The notes: generated by a model from the sequence alone, not told the origin. Counted from the first letter of the stretch, positions 8,828-17,681 are shown. The stretch is 64,000 nucleotides of DNA from [Streptosporangium] indianense (GCF_021474405.1 NZ_JAKEIO010000006.1:1-64000), one strand, 5' to 3'. Numbers and translations are program-made.

Positions 8828-8928
8828 GGCCGCAGAGCCCCGCCTCCGCATCCCCCTTCTCCTTTCACCCCCGCTTGAGCCGTACGCGCTCGCGGGCGGA
8901 TTCCACCTGCCTTCACGGGAGTTCCGTC

Positions 8929-10296
8929 ATGTCTGTCTCCACCCTTGCCGCCGACCAGTCCGTTTGTGCCCCGCTGCCCGTTCTGGGACGAGACGTCACC
9001 GTGCCGCTCGTGACCGGCGGTGAGGTCACCTACGCCGCGCTCGACTACGCCGCCAGTGCCCCGGCGCTCCAGCGGGTCTGGGACGACGTCGCCGCGTACG
9101 CGCCGTACTACGGCAGCGTGCACCGCGGTGCCGGGTACCTGTCCCAGCTGTCGACCGACCTGTTCGAGAACGCCCGCCGGACCGTCGCCGGGTTCCTCGG
9201 CTGCCGCGCGGACGACCAGGTCGTGTTCACCCGGTCGACCACCGACTCCCTCAACCTCCTCGCCGCCGCGCTCCCCGCCGACTGCCAGGTCTTCGTCTAC
9301 GAGACCGAGCACCACGCCTCCCTGCTGCCGTGGCGCAGCGCGCGGGTCACCTACCTCGACGCCCCGAGCAGCCCCCGGCAGGCCGTCGAGACCCTGGAGC
9401 GCGCCCTCGCCGACCGGGACCCCTGCGGGCCGGCCCTCGTCTGCGTCACCGGCGCCTCCAACGTCACCGGCGAGCTGTGGCCCGTGCGGGAGCTCGCCGC
9501 GGCTGCGCACGCCCACGGCGCGCGGATCGTGCTCGACGCCGCCCAGCTGGCCCCGCACCACCCCGTGTCCGTCGCGGACCTCGACGTCGACTGGGTCGCC
9601 TTCTCCGGGCACAAGCTGTACGCACCCTTCGGCTCCGGCGTCCTGGCCGGGCGGGCCGACTGGCTGCGCGCGGCCGAGCCGTACCTCGCGGGCGGCGGCG
9701 CCAGCCGCAAGGTCAGCCGGCGCGAGGACGGGGGAGTGGACGTGGAGTGGCACGACAACGCCGCGCGCCACGAGGCCGGCTCGCCCAACGTCATCGGCGC
9801 CTACGCCGTCGCCTCGGCCTGCAAGGCGCTGTCCGAGGCGGGCTTCGACACCCTCGTCGCCCGGGAGCAGCACCTGGTCCGCACCGTGCGCGAGGGTCTC
9901 GCCGACGTCCCCGAGGTGCGGTTCCTCTCCCTCTTCGGGGACGACGCGCCGCGCGTCGGTGTGCTCTCCTTCGTCGTCGAGGGGTGGAACAGCTCCCACT
10001 TCGCCGCCGCCCTGTCCGCCGAGTACGGCATCGGCGTACGGGACGGGCTGTTCTGCGCCCACCCGCTGCTGCGCACGCTGCTCGGCAGTGACCCGCAGGC
10101 GCAGGGCGAGTGCGGGGCGCCCGACGCCGCGCCCGGGGAGAAGTCGCTCAACGCCATCCGGGTCAGCTTCGGCGCGGGCACGCCCGACGAGCACGTGGAG
10201 CGGTTCGTGCGGGCGGTGAAGGAGCTCGTGGCGGACGGGGCGAAGTGGAACTACCGCACCGAGGACGGCCGCTGCGTGCCGGACACCTCCGCCTGA
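8929..10296 (+). CDS. Cysteine desulfurase-like class V aminotransferase
   Basis: PLP-dependent fold-type I enzyme of the NifS/SufS/CsdA-like group, 455 aa from ATG 8929 (GGGAG upstream). Visible features are TRSTTDSLNLLA (phosphate-binding region), TEHHASLLPW with the cofactor-stacking His, GASNVTGE, the cofactor Asp in IVLDAAQLAPH, and the Schiff-base Lys229 in FSGHKLYAPFG. Insertions near the C-terminus (FCAHPLLRTLLG, SDPQAQGECGAPDA) carry cysteines. The SAM-IV riboswitch upstream argues for a role in sulfur or methionine-related metabolism rather than general Fe-S assembly. No scaffold genes are adjacent. The exact substrate cannot be told. Confidence 0.85.
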   Translation: MSVSTLAADQSVCAPLPVLGRDVTVPLVTGGEVTYAALDYAASAPALQRVWDDVAAYAPYYGSVHRGAGYLSQLSTDLFENARRTVAGFLGCRADDQVVFTRSTTDSLNLLAAALPADCQVFVYETEHHASLLPWRSARVTYLDAPSSPRQAVETLERALADRDPCGPALVCVTGASNVTGELWPVRELAAAAHAHGARIVLDAAQLAPHHPVSVADLDVDWVAFSGHKLYAPFGSGVLAGRADWLRAAEPYLAGGGASRKVSRREDGGVDVEWHDNAARHEAGSPNVIGAYAVASACKALSEAGFDTLVAREQHLVRTVREGLADVPEVRFLSLFGDDAPRVGVLSFVVEGWNSSHFAAALSAEYGIGVRDGLFCAHPLLRTLLGSDPQAQGECGAPDAAPGEKSLNAIRVSFGAGTPDEHVERFVRAVKELVADGAKWNYRTEDGRCVPDTSA

Positions 10297-10321
10297 GGCG
10301 GTCCTCCCCGGGGGGCGGGGA

Positions 10322-10603
10322 CTAGTTGTCCAGGCCGATCGAGAACGCCGCCTCCAGGTCGTGCTGCGAGTACGTGCGGAACGCCACGTGTGTGTCGGTC
10401 CCCTCCACCCCGGGGATCTTGCTGATCCGGCCGGGGATGACCTCCGCCAGGTCCTCGTGTTCGCGCACCCGAACCATGGCGATCAGGTCGTAGGTGCCGG
10501 TGACCGAGAAGACCTCGCTGACGCTGTCCAGCGCCGCGATCGACTCGGCGATCTCGGGGATCCGGTCCACGCTGGTCTTGATCAGGACGATCGCGGTGAT
10601 CAC
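10322..10603 (-). CDS. Stand-alone Lrp/AsnC ligand-binding (RAM) domain protein
   Basis: 93 aa consisting only of the alpha/beta RAM domain that senses small molecules in Lrp/AsnC regulators. TAIVLIKT, the SVTGTYDLIAMVRV core strand and FRTYSQHDLE are present, but there is no helix-turn-helix. Such stand-alone proteins form ring-like oligomers and may bind amino acids. It starts with GTG, overlapping the rhomboid gene stop by 4 nt, so the two are cotranslated. The partner protein is unknown. Confidence 0.85.
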   Translation of the reverse strand: MITAIVLIKTSVDRIPEIAESIAALDSVSEVFSVTGTYDLIAMVRVREHEDLAEVIPGRISKIPGVEGTDTHVAFRTYSQHDLEAAFSIGLDN

Positions 10604-11352
10604 GGCTGGTTCTCTCCCTCGGGAGCCGGAGCAGGGGCGGCCTTCACTCTAGTGGGGCCGGTGGGGCGGCCGTAGCGGACCGACGCGTAGCCGAAGCCCA
10701 GACCGAAGCCGATCAGGTGGGCCAGGTAGGCCACCCCCGGCCCGTCCGAGGCCCGCCCCGCCGCCAGCCACTGCAACGCCGCCCAGAACGGCAGCACGAC
10801 CCACGCGGGGAAGCGCACCGGCAGGAAGAACAGGAACGGCAGGAGACTGGTCACCCGGGCACGGGGAAACAGGTACAGGAACGCACCGAGGACCGCCGAG
10901 ATCGCCCCTGAGGCACCGACCAGGGACTGCTCGGAGTCCGCGTTGGCGACGGCGTAGCCCAGCAGGGCCAGATAGCCACAGCCGACGTAGAACAGGGTGA
11001 ACTGCACCCGTCCCATCCGCTCCTCGGTCATCGCCCCGAAGACGTAGAGGAAGAGCATGTTGCCGAGCAGGTGCACCCAGCTGCCGTGGACGAAGAGGGC
11101 CGTCGCGGGGGTGAGGGCCGACCCGGCGGACCCGTCCAGCAGCTCTTCGGGGATCACGCCCCAGCGCCGGAAGTAGGCCCGCTGCACGGCGAGCAGCTCG
11201 TCGCCCGTGCCGTACGCCGGGTTCAGGCCCGAGGCGGGTCCGGCCAGGAAGGCCAGGCAGCACAGGGCGATCAGGGTGTACGTCACCGGTGCCGACGACC
11301 CCCTGACCGATCGGCCGGCCCGGACGAGCGACGCACTCCACTTGCTGATCAT
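10600..11352 (-). CDS. Rhomboid family intramembrane serine protease
   Basis: Polytopic membrane protease, 250 aa from ATG at 11352 (MISKWSAS). The catalytic Ser148 lies in the GASG motif and the catalytic His212 in AHLIGFGLG. HGSWVHLLGN (His94, Asn98) supplies the conserved second-helix residues. Six membrane helices can be drawn, with a long extracytoplasmic loop between helix 1 and helix 2 (about residues 42-82). The C-terminal tail is Pro/Ala-rich. The start was chosen because homologous sequence begins here and the region upstream looks non-coding. It is cotranscribed with the RAM-domain gene, and its substrate is unknown. Confidence 0.9.
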   Translation of the reverse strand: MISKWSASLVRAGRSVRGSSAPVTYTLIALCCLAFLAGPASGLNPAYGTGDELLAVQRAYFRRWGVIPEELLDGSAGSALTPATALFVHGSWVHLLGNMLFLYVFGAMTEERMGRVQFTLFYVGCGYLALLGYAVANADSEQSLVGASGAISAVLGAFLYLFPRARVTSLLPFLFFLPVRFPAWVVLPFWAALQWLAAGRASDGPGVAYLAHLIGFGLGFGYASVRYGRPTGPTRVKAAPAPAPEGENQP

Positions 11353-11511
11353 GAACACAGAGCATGACGTAACCGGACGCAACCGCACAGACCGCCTCGC
11401 CGCCGTGGACGCGCGGGCGGCGAGGAGCCGCCAGGCCGTAGGGTTACGAGCCACACGCACCGGGGATGCCGGTCGCGTCACGGACACTAGAAGGAAAGAG
11501 AACAGGTCACG

Positions 11512-11751
11512 ATGACGGTTCCCCTGCCGACCGCCGAGACGCGGTGGCGCTGCACCCTCTGCGGCAACCTCACGAGGTTCGACGTGACCCGCTCGTCGAA
11601 GGTCGTCGAGTACGTCCACCTCGACCTGGCCGGAGAGCCGAAGGTCGAGGAGCGCGAGGTGGTCAGTGAGACCATCGAGTCGGTGCGCTGCCGCTGGTGT
11701 AACGCGGTGGACCAGGTGGAACTCGTGGACAGGCCGGGTGCCGGCTCCTGA
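11512..11751 (+). CDS. Small zinc-ribbon protein of unknown function
   Basis: 79 aa with two CxxC pairs, CTLCG near residue 14 and CRWCN near residue 60, separated by a charged linker. This is a classical zinc-ribbon arrangement. It starts with ATG behind AAGGAA and lies 36 bp upstream of the NYN-domain gene, so the two are probably an operon. Similar small ribbons occur throughout Streptomyces; the role is unknown, and nucleic-acid binding is possible only by analogy. Confidence 0.8.
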   Translation: MTVPLPTAETRWRCTLCGNLTRFDVTRSSKVVEYVHLDLAGEPKVEEREVVSETIESVRCRWCNAVDQVELVDRPGAGS

Positions 11752-11787
11752 GGGGAGCGGGCCCGCACAGGCATTGGGGTGTGACGG

Positions 11788-13137
11788 ATGGTGGAGACCA
11801 CAGGCGGGGGGCCGGGCGACGGCGCCGCCGAGGTGCTCGACCGTCCGCTGCCCGACGGCGTGCGCCGCAGAGTGGTGCAGATCGTCTCCGACGGCTTCGG
11901 CGCGCTGACGGTCGGCGAGCTGCCCGCGCAGCTCAGGCAGTACGCCCGGTTCGCTCCGAACCGCCGGACCAAGTTCGCCGGCAACGCGATGGCGGCCGCG
12001 CTGGAGACCGATCCGCTGTTCCGCCAGCGCATCGGGGAGAAGCTCAGAGAGACCCAGCCGGAGCTGACCGGCGCTCTCGACTCAGGCTCCCCGCCCCCGG
12101 CCGCGGACCCGCTCGATGTGGCGGCCGCGGCCTACGTACTGCGGCCGGCCGGCTGGGTGAAGCTGGTCGCCGCCGCCGGCGAGGAGGCCCAGCGGGCCGA
12201 CGCCGAACGCGCCGACGAGGAGAGCCGCGCCGAACTGGAGCGGCTGCGTGCCGAGCTCGAACGGGCCCGTGACCACACCCGGGCCGAGACCGAGCGGCTG
12301 CGCGCCGAGCTGGAATCGGCCAAGAAGGAAACCGAGACGCTGCACCGCAAGCTGCGCGCCGCCCTCAGCGACGTCAAGCGCGGTGAGGCCGCCCTGCGCA
12401 AGGCGCACGGCGAGATCGACGCCGTCCGCGCCGAGGGGCACGCCCAGGTGTCCGCGGCCGAGAGCGAGACCCGGCGGCTCAAGTCCCGGCTGAGCGAGAC
12501 CGAGGCCGCACTGGAGGCCGCGCGCCGGGCCGCCCGCGAGGGCCGCAGTGTCGAGGACATGCGGGTGCGGCTGCTGCTCGACACCCTCCTGGACGCCACC
12601 CAGGGGCTCCGCCGCGAACTGGCCCTGCCGCCGGTCTCGGTGCGGCCCGCCGAGACCGTGGATGCCGTCGAGCCGGGCCGGATGACCCCCAAGGACATCG
12701 CCGCCCGCGCCCTGTCCGAGAACGACCCGCAGGTCCTCGACCAGTTGCTGGCGCTGCCCCAGGCCCATCTCGTCGTCGACGGTTACAACGTCACCAAGAC
12801 GGGTTATCCGCAGATGCCGCTGGAGAAGCAGCGCCTGAGGCTGCTCGGGCAGCTCTCCCAACTGGCCGCGCAGAGCGGCGCCGAGGTGACCTGCGTCTTC
12901 GACGGCGCCGAGCTCGCCGCGCCGGTCCTGCTGGCCCCGCCGCGCGGCGTGCGGGTGCTGTTCTCGAAGCCGGGTGTCACGGCCGACGAGCTCATCCGTC
13001 AACTGGTGCGCGCCGAACCGCCGGGGCGCCCCGTCATCGTGGCGTCCACCGACCGCGAGGTCGCCGACGGAGTGGCCCGGGCCGGTGCCCGCCCGGTGGC
13101 CTCCGCCATGCTGCTCAAGCGCCTTTCGCGGGCCTAG
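11788..13137 (+). CDS. Coiled-coil protein with C-terminal NYN (PIN-like RNase) domain
   Basis: 449 aa. The N-terminal part (about 1-130) is basic and helical. Residues about 135-265 form a long Glu/Arg/Ala coiled coil. The C-terminal third is a NYN/YacP-type domain with the acidic clusters expected of the metal site: HLVVDGYNVTKTGYP, VTCVFDGAE and VASTDREVADG. YacP-like NYN proteins are predicted ribonucleases acting in RNA processing; activity here is inferred from the acidic residues. The coiled coil suggests dimerisation or scaffold binding. It is downstream of a zinc-ribbon gene, which fits an RNA-related pair. Confidence 0.85.
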   Translation: MVETTGGGPGDGAAEVLDRPLPDGVRRRVVQIVSDGFGALTVGELPAQLRQYARFAPNRRTKFAGNAMAAALETDPLFRQRIGEKLRETQPELTGALDSGSPPPAADPLDVAAAAYVLRPAGWVKLVAAAGEEAQRADAERADEESRAELERLRAELERARDHTRAETERLRAELESAKKETETLHRKLRAALSDVKRGEAALRKAHGEIDAVRAEGHAQVSAAESETRRLKSRLSETEAALEAARRAAREGRSVEDMRVRLLLDTLLDATQGLRRELALPPVSVRPAETVDAVEPGRMTPKDIAARALSENDPQVLDQLLALPQAHLVVDGYNVTKTGYPQMPLEKQRLRLLGQLSQLAAQSGAEVTCVFDGAELAAPVLLAPPRGVRVLFSKPGVTADELIRQLVRAEPPGRPVIVASTDREVADGVARAGARPVASAMLLKRLSRA

Positions 13138-13280
13138 GGGACGTACGCCCGGTGAGTAACCTCCGGGTGTGATGCCCGGTTTGGTGGGACCTGTGAGCCA
13201 CGGTGAGTCAAGTGCGTCTCACCGCCTGTGAGTCCAGGGGAAAAGTTGGCCTACCGTGATGCAATTTTTCATCTGAGGAT

Positions 13281-13372
13281 TTGAACTGATCACAGGAAGG
13301 TCACTAGGGTCGGGCCGAACCTCCGCTCGGGTGATCACTCATCGGGAGAGACGGCGGAGGGGCCAGAAGGAG
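13281..13372 (+). promoter_or_regulatory. Promoter and hairpin leader of the first NlpC/P60 gene
   Basis: TTGAAC (13281-13286), an 18-bp spacer and TAGGGT (13305-13310) are followed by a leader. Its CCTCCGC (13320-13326) pairs with GCGGAGG (13354-13360), and the loop contains the palindrome GTGATCAC. A Shine-Dalgarno AAGGAG (13367-13372) is just outside the hairpin. The sequence could be a structured leader. It does not show the conserved motifs of the c-di-AMP (ydaO) riboswitch known upstream of some Streptomyces wall-hydrolase genes. Confidence 0.5.
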
Positions 13373-13382
13373 CTTTTCACCC

Positions 13383-14423
13383 GTGGCGTCCCACCGTCGT
13401 CCGAAGCAGCCGAGCCGCGCACGTGTGACCGTGCTGACCACCGCCGCCGCCGCTGCCGTCGCTTTCAGCTCGCAGGCCGCCAACGCGGCCCCCAGTGAGA
13501 AGCCGAGCAAGGACGAGGTCAAGACCAAGGTCGACAAGCTCTACGAGGAGGCCGAGAAGGCCACCGAGAAGTACAACGGCGCCAAGGAGAAGCAGGAGAA
13601 GCTCCAGAAGGAGATCTCCACCATCCAGGACAACGTCGCCCGCGGCCAGGAAGAGCTCAACGAGCTCCGCGACAGCCTGGGCCTCGCCGCCGCGTCGCAG
13701 TACCGCACCGGCTCCATCGACCCCTCGGTACAGCTGTTCCTCTCCGCGAACCCCGAGGACTACCTCGACAAGGCCTCCACGCTCGACCAGTTGAGCAGCC
13801 AGCAGGTCGAGGCGCTGAAGAAGGTCCAGGAGAAGCAGCGCGAACTCGCCCAGGAGCGCGCCGAGGCCTCCGAGAAGCTCAAGGACCTCGCCTCCACCCG
13901 GACCGAACTCGGCAAGAAGAAGAAGGAAGTCCAGGGCAAGCTCTCCTCCGCGCAGAAGCTGCTCAACAGCCTCACCGCCGCCGAGAAGGCCGAACTGGCC
14001 GCCGAGCAGAGCCGCGCCAGCCGGGCCAGCGAGCGTGACGCCCTCGACGTGAACGTCCCGCCCGGCTCGGGCCGCGCCGCGGCCGCCTTCGCCTTCGCCA
14101 AGAGCCAGCTCGGCAAGCCCTACGTCTACGGCGCCACCGGCATGAGCTCCTTCGACTGCTCCGGCCTCACTTCCCGGGCCTACGCCTCCGCCGGCATCCA
14201 GATCCCGCGCACGTCCGAGGCCCAGTCCACGATCGGCACCAAGATCTATTCGACCAGCCAGCTCAAGGTCGGGGACCTGGTCTTCTTCTTCAACGACCTG
14301 CACCACGTCGGGCTCTACGCCGGCAACGGGCAGATCATCCACGCCCCGCGCACCGGCACGGTCGTCCGCTACGAGTCGATGGACACCATCGGCGGCCCGT
14401 TCATGTTCGGCGTCCGGGTCTGA
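13383..14423 (+). CDS. Secreted NlpC/P60 peptidoglycan endopeptidase with coiled-coil domain
   Basis: 346 aa from GTG 13383 (AAGGAG upstream). A Sec signal peptide ends near ANAAPS (about residue 38). A long Lys/Glu coiled coil (about 45-210) resembles the autoinhibitory domain of RipA-like proteins. The C-terminal NlpC/P60 domain has catalytic Cys259 in FDCSGL, His308 in HHVGLY and a third polar residue in IIHAPR. The enzyme is expected to cut D-Glu-mDAP bonds in cross-wall peptidoglycan. It is followed by a paralogue of the same architecture. Confidence 0.95.
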   Translation: MASHRRPKQPSRARVTVLTTAAAAAVAFSSQAANAAPSEKPSKDEVKTKVDKLYEEAEKATEKYNGAKEKQEKLQKEISTIQDNVARGQEELNELRDSLGLAAASQYRTGSIDPSVQLFLSANPEDYLDKASTLDQLSSQQVEALKKVQEKQRELAQERAEASEKLKDLASTRTELGKKKKEVQGKLSSAQKLLNSLTAAEKAELAAEQSRASRASERDALDVNVPPGSGRAAAAFAFAKSQLGKPYVYGATGMSSFDCSGLTSRAYASAGIQIPRTSEAQSTIGTKIYSTSQLKVGDLVFFFNDLHHVGLYAGNGQIIHAPRTGTVVRYESMDTIGGPFMFGVRV

Positions 14424-14634
14424 CGACCCCCTCCCGGACCCTGCCGGGCCGGGACACCGTGTCCGCCGTTCGGGCGAATCACCACAGCTCCGAGTGAGCC
14501 CGCGCCCCGCCATTGACCTGCGTCAGAGGCGGGGCGCACCGCTGCACACCCACGGATGGTCGTTGGCGGCCCCCGGCCGCGGGGCTACTGTCTGCCGCGT
14601 TCCAAGTCCGCCAGCGGAAGGAGAGCGGCTTCCC

Positions 14635-15648
14635 GTGGGGTTCCATCGCCGCCTTGCACCGTCCGGGTTCGACCGGGGCGCCGGTGCCGCCGTCAGCATC
14701 CTGTCCGCCGCAGCCGCCGCCCTGGGCGCGGCATCGGCCGGCGCCGCACCGCACGACGACACCCGGGCCACGGTGGACCGGCTCTTCGAGCAGGCCGAGA
14801 AGGCGACCGAGGCGTACAACGCGGCCGACGAGCGCGCCGACGTGCTGCGCGACGCGGTCGGCACCGCCCGGGACCGCGTCGCCCGCCAGCAGCAGCGGGT
14901 CAACACCATGCGGGAGTCGCTCGGTTCGCTGGCCGGTGCCCAGTACCGCTCGGGCGGCATCGACCCGTCCCTGGCCCTGCTGCTCTCCGACGACCCGGCC
15001 GATTACCTCGACCACGCGTCCCGGCTCGACCGACTCACCGCCCGCCAGGCCGGTGAGCTCAGGAAACTCCAGGACGCCATGCGCGAACTCGCCCAGGACC
15101 GCGAGGACACCGCCGGCAAGCTCCGCGAACTGCAGAAGAGCCGCAAGGCCGTCGCCGCCCACAAGAAGACCGTCGAGCGGAAACTCGCCGCGGCCCGGCG
15201 CCTGCTCGACTCCCTGCCGGCCGCCGAACGCGACGCCTACGACCGTGCCTCCCGCTCCGGCCGTCCGGGCATGCCCGACCTCTTCGGCGCCACCGCGGCC
15301 TCGGGACGAGGGTCCGTCGCCGTCGCCGCCGCCCGCAGCGCCCTCGGCAAGCCCTACGTCTGGGGCGCCAACGGGCCCTCCGGCTTCGACTGTTCGGGTC
15401 TGATGCAGTGGTCGTACGCGCAGGCGGGGGTCTCCCTGCCGCGCACCTCGCAGGCCCAGCGGTACGCCGGCCGGCAGATCCCGCTGTCCGAGGCGCGCCC
15501 CGGCGACCTGGTCCTCTACCGGGGCGACGCCAGCCACGTCGGGATGTACATGGGCAACGGTCAGGTCATCCACGCCCCCTACCCCGGCGCACCCGTGCGC
15601 TACGACCCGGTCGGGATGATGCCGGTCTCCTCGGTCACCAGGGTCTGA
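14635..15648 (+). CDS. Second secreted NlpC/P60 peptidoglycan endopeptidase (tandem paralogue)
   Basis: 337 aa from GTG 14635, preferred over further-upstream starts because GGAAGGAG (14616-14623) precedes it and a proper signal peptide follows (MGFHRRL, hydrophobic AAVSILSAAAAALGAASAGA). A coiled-coil region (about 45-200) has the same ATVDRLFEQAEKATEAYN pattern as its neighbour. The NlpC/P60 domain has Cys253 in FDCSGLMQWSY, His in ASHVGMYMGNG and His in VIHAPYPG. The two genes look like a tandem duplication that has diverged. About 210 bp separate them, so this one may have its own promoter. Confidence 0.93.
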   Translation: MGFHRRLAPSGFDRGAGAAVSILSAAAAALGAASAGAAPHDDTRATVDRLFEQAEKATEAYNAADERADVLRDAVGTARDRVARQQQRVNTMRESLGSLAGAQYRSGGIDPSLALLLSDDPADYLDHASRLDRLTARQAGELRKLQDAMRELAQDREDTAGKLRELQKSRKAVAAHKKTVERKLAAARRLLDSLPAAERDAYDRASRSGRPGMPDLFGATAASGRGSVAVAAARSALGKPYVWGANGPSGFDCSGLMQWSYAQAGVSLPRTSQAQRYAGRQIPLSEARPGDLVLYRGDASHVGMYMGNGQVIHAPYPGAPVRYDPVGMMPVSSVTRV

Positions 15649-15681
15649 CCGGCACGGTCCGGCGCCCGTACGATCGAGAAC

Positions 15682-17031
15682 GTGGCAGGTCGAAGGTCCA
15701 GTGCCGGGGCAGGCGCCGTTCTCCCGTCAAGGAGCGGCGTCAGGTGCGTGCTCTCGGCGTGCCGGCCGGAAGGCCTCGTACTGGACGTACTTGGGCTTTC
15801 GGCCGGCGCGGCGAGAGGGTGTGCCGGGCGTCGCGACGGGGCGAACGGTGCCTGCCGCGGCACTGGGTCCGCGCTGGTGGCGCTCGTCGTGCTGCTCGTC
15901 GCCCTGACGGGGTGCGGCGGGCGGCCCGCGGCCGACAGCGCCAGGGCCGACGTCCAGCGCCTCCTCGACCGGCGGGCCGCCGCGGTCCTCGACCGTGACG
16001 GGCGGGCCTTCGAACGGACGGGCAGCGCAGCGGACTTCGCCAGGCTGCGCTCGGTACCTGTGGCCGCGTGGTCCTACCGGGTGACCGCGCTGCACCGCAC
16101 CGGAGACACGGCCACCGCCGACGCCGAACTGCGCTATCGCGTCGCCGGGTACGACCGGGCGCCGGTGACAACAGGACGCACCCTGCGGTTGCGCCGGGAC
16201 GCGGACGGGCGGTGGGCCGTGACCGCCGACCGGCCCGCGAAGAAGTCCGCCCAGCAGCTGTGGGACCAGGGGATGGTGCAACTCGTCCGCGGGCACCACA
16301 GTCTCGTGCTCGGCGCCGGGCAGTCCGGGCAGTCGCTGCGGGACTTCGCGGACCTGGCCGACCGGGCGGTGCCGGCCGTCTCGGACGCGTGGGGCACGGA
16401 CTGGAGCCGACGGGTCGTCGTGCTGGTGCCGAAGTCGGTGGAGGGGATGGCCGGGCTGCTCGGCTCGCCCGCCTCCTCCTACCGCGGGATCGCGGCGGTC
16501 ACCACCGGTGAGACGGGCCCACGGGATCGGGCGCCGGCGGACCGGATCATCGTCAACCCGGACGCGTTCGCGCTCCTCGGCGGTCTGGGCGAGCAGGTCG
16601 TCGTCACCCACGAGACCACCCATGTCGCCACCCGGGCCCGCACCACCGCCGCCACACCCCTGTGGTTGTCCGAGGGGTACGCCGACTGGGTCGGCTACCG
16701 CGCCGCGGGCCGCACCCCCGCCGAGGCCGCGCCCGAGCTCGCCCGGGCCGTGCGCGAGGGCCGGGTCCCCACCGCGCTGCCGGACGACGAGGACTTCGGC
16801 TTCACCGGCGACGCGAGCCGCCTGGCCCGCTCCTACGAGAGCGGCTGGACGGCCTGCCGGCTGATCGCCGATCGCTGGGGCGAGGCCCGGCTCGGCGCGT
16901 TCTACCGGGCCGTCGGGGAGCACCGCGAGCGGGCCGGGGCGGTGGAGGACGCGATGCGGAAGGAACTGGGGACGACGCCGGGGGCCTTCACACAGGAGTG
17001 GCAGACGTATCTGCGAGACCAACTGAGCTGA
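15682..17031 (+). CDS. Metallopeptidase-like lipoprotein (HETTH motif), start uncertain
   Basis: The secure part begins at a lipobox: hydrophobic ALVALVVLLVALTGC with the Cys at residue 78 counted from GTG 15682. The mature protein has an N-terminal NTF2/SnoaL-like region and then a gluzincin-type peptidase domain with VVVTHETTHVATRA (zinc histidines) and WLSEGYADWVGY, which supplies a glutamate in the family. GTG 15682 is 7 nt behind TACGAT, a leaderless pattern, but gives 60 residues before the signal helix, which is odd. In a neighbouring frame GTG 15848 would read VPAAALGPRWWR, a normal n-region, as if one base had been gained or lost. Real N-terminus unresolved. Confidence 0.75.
   Translation: MAGRRSSAGAGAVLPSRSGVRCVLSACRPEGLVLDVLGLSAGAARGCAGRRDGANGACRGTGSALVALVVLLVALTGCGGRPAADSARADVQRLLDRRAAAVLDRDGRAFERTGSAADFARLRSVPVAAWSYRVTALHRTGDTATADAELRYRVAGYDRAPVTTGRTLRLRRDADGRWAVTADRPAKKSAQQLWDQGMVQLVRGHHSLVLGAGQSGQSLRDFADLADRAVPAVSDAWGTDWSRRVVVLVPKSVEGMAGLLGSPASSYRGIAAVTTGETGPRDRAPADRIIVNPDAFALLGGLGEQVVVTHETTHVATRARTTAATPLWLSEGYADWVGYRAAGRTPAEAAPELARAVREGRVPTALPDDEDFGFTGDASRLARSYESGWTACRLIADRWGEARLGAFYRAVGEHRERAGAVEDAMRKELGTTPGAFTQEWQTYLRDQLS
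15761..15807. repeat. Large imperfect inverted repeat
   Basis: The 21-nt arms 15761-15781 and 15787-15807 match at 17 of 21 positions around a TGGAC centre. The outer half (GCCGGCCG) is perfect. It sits inside the doubtful 5' extension of the metallopeptidase gene, which suggests the region is really non-coding and regulatory. No known element is recognised with certainty. Confidence 0.6.
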
Positions 17032-17118
17032 CCTGCTGTTCGTGTTCGGCTTGCCGGCCGGATCGGCCCGGGGAGTGCTACCGGTCGGGCAGCCCGCGCC
17101 CTCACACCGCTCGCGCCC

Positions 17119-17649
17119 TCACCCCGCTCCCTCCAGCAGCTCGACGGCCTCCCGCAGCCAGGTCCGTTCCGCCTCGCCCGTCGCCCGGGCCACGCGCAGC
17201 ATGCCCTGGCGGAACAGGTCGTCCGTCTGCTCGGCGCGGACCGGCTCGCCGGAGTCGTAGAAGAAGCTCGTCGGTGTCTCGAGGAAGTCCAAGCGGCGGC
17301 GCAGCACCGCGGCCTGCTCGGACCGGTCGGGCAGGTGGCGCAGGAACGCCAGGACCGTGTTGAAGCGGACGTGGTCGGTGATCTCCGTCTGCTTGGGGTC
17401 GCGCAGCCGGGCCAGCAGTTCCTCCCTGCCCTTGGTGGTGAGGGCGAGGATCCGGCGCGGGGCAGCGCTCGCGCCGGGCTCGGTGTGCTGGTCGAGCAGT
17501 CCCGCCGTGGTCAGCCGGGTGATCGCCGGGTAGAGCGCGCCGTCGCTCACCGGCCGGACGTGCCCGGTCAGCGCCTTGATGCGCTCCTTCAACTCGTACC
17601 CGTGCAGCGGCTCCTCGGCCAGGAAGCCCAGGATCGACAGCTCCAGCAT
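17119..17649 (-). CDS. PadR family transcriptional regulator
   Basis: 176 aa from ATG at 17649, preceded by an excellent GGAGG. The N-terminal winged helix carries the PadR signature: LSILGFLAEEPLHGYEL, GALYPAITRLTTAGLL and RRILALTTKGREEL. The C-terminal part (about 90-176) is the helical PadR-type dimerisation region ending LREAVELLEGAG. It is divergent from a MATE efflux gene, with a 114-bp shared control region containing repeated TACCTC boxes. A typical local regulator that represses the exporter and itself until a ligand binds. Confidence 0.92.
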   Translation of the reverse strand: MLELSILGFLAEEPLHGYELKERIKALTGHVRPVSDGALYPAITRLTTAGLLDQHTEPGASAAPRRILALTTKGREELLARLRDPKQTEITDHVRFNTVLAFLRHLPDRSEQAAVLRRRLDFLETPTSFFYDSGEPVRAEQTDDLFRQGMLRVARATGEAERTWLREAVELLEGAG

Positions 17650-17681
17650 GGTCCTCCTTGCGGGCGGGCGACACCGCATGT

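Noticed and set aside
13264-13382. c-di-AMP (ydaO) riboswitch upstream of NlpC/P60
   Set aside because: Such riboswitches precede some Streptomyces wall-hydrolase genes, but the conserved GGGTGAATCC and CAGCTAACC segments are absent. Only a simple hairpin is visible.
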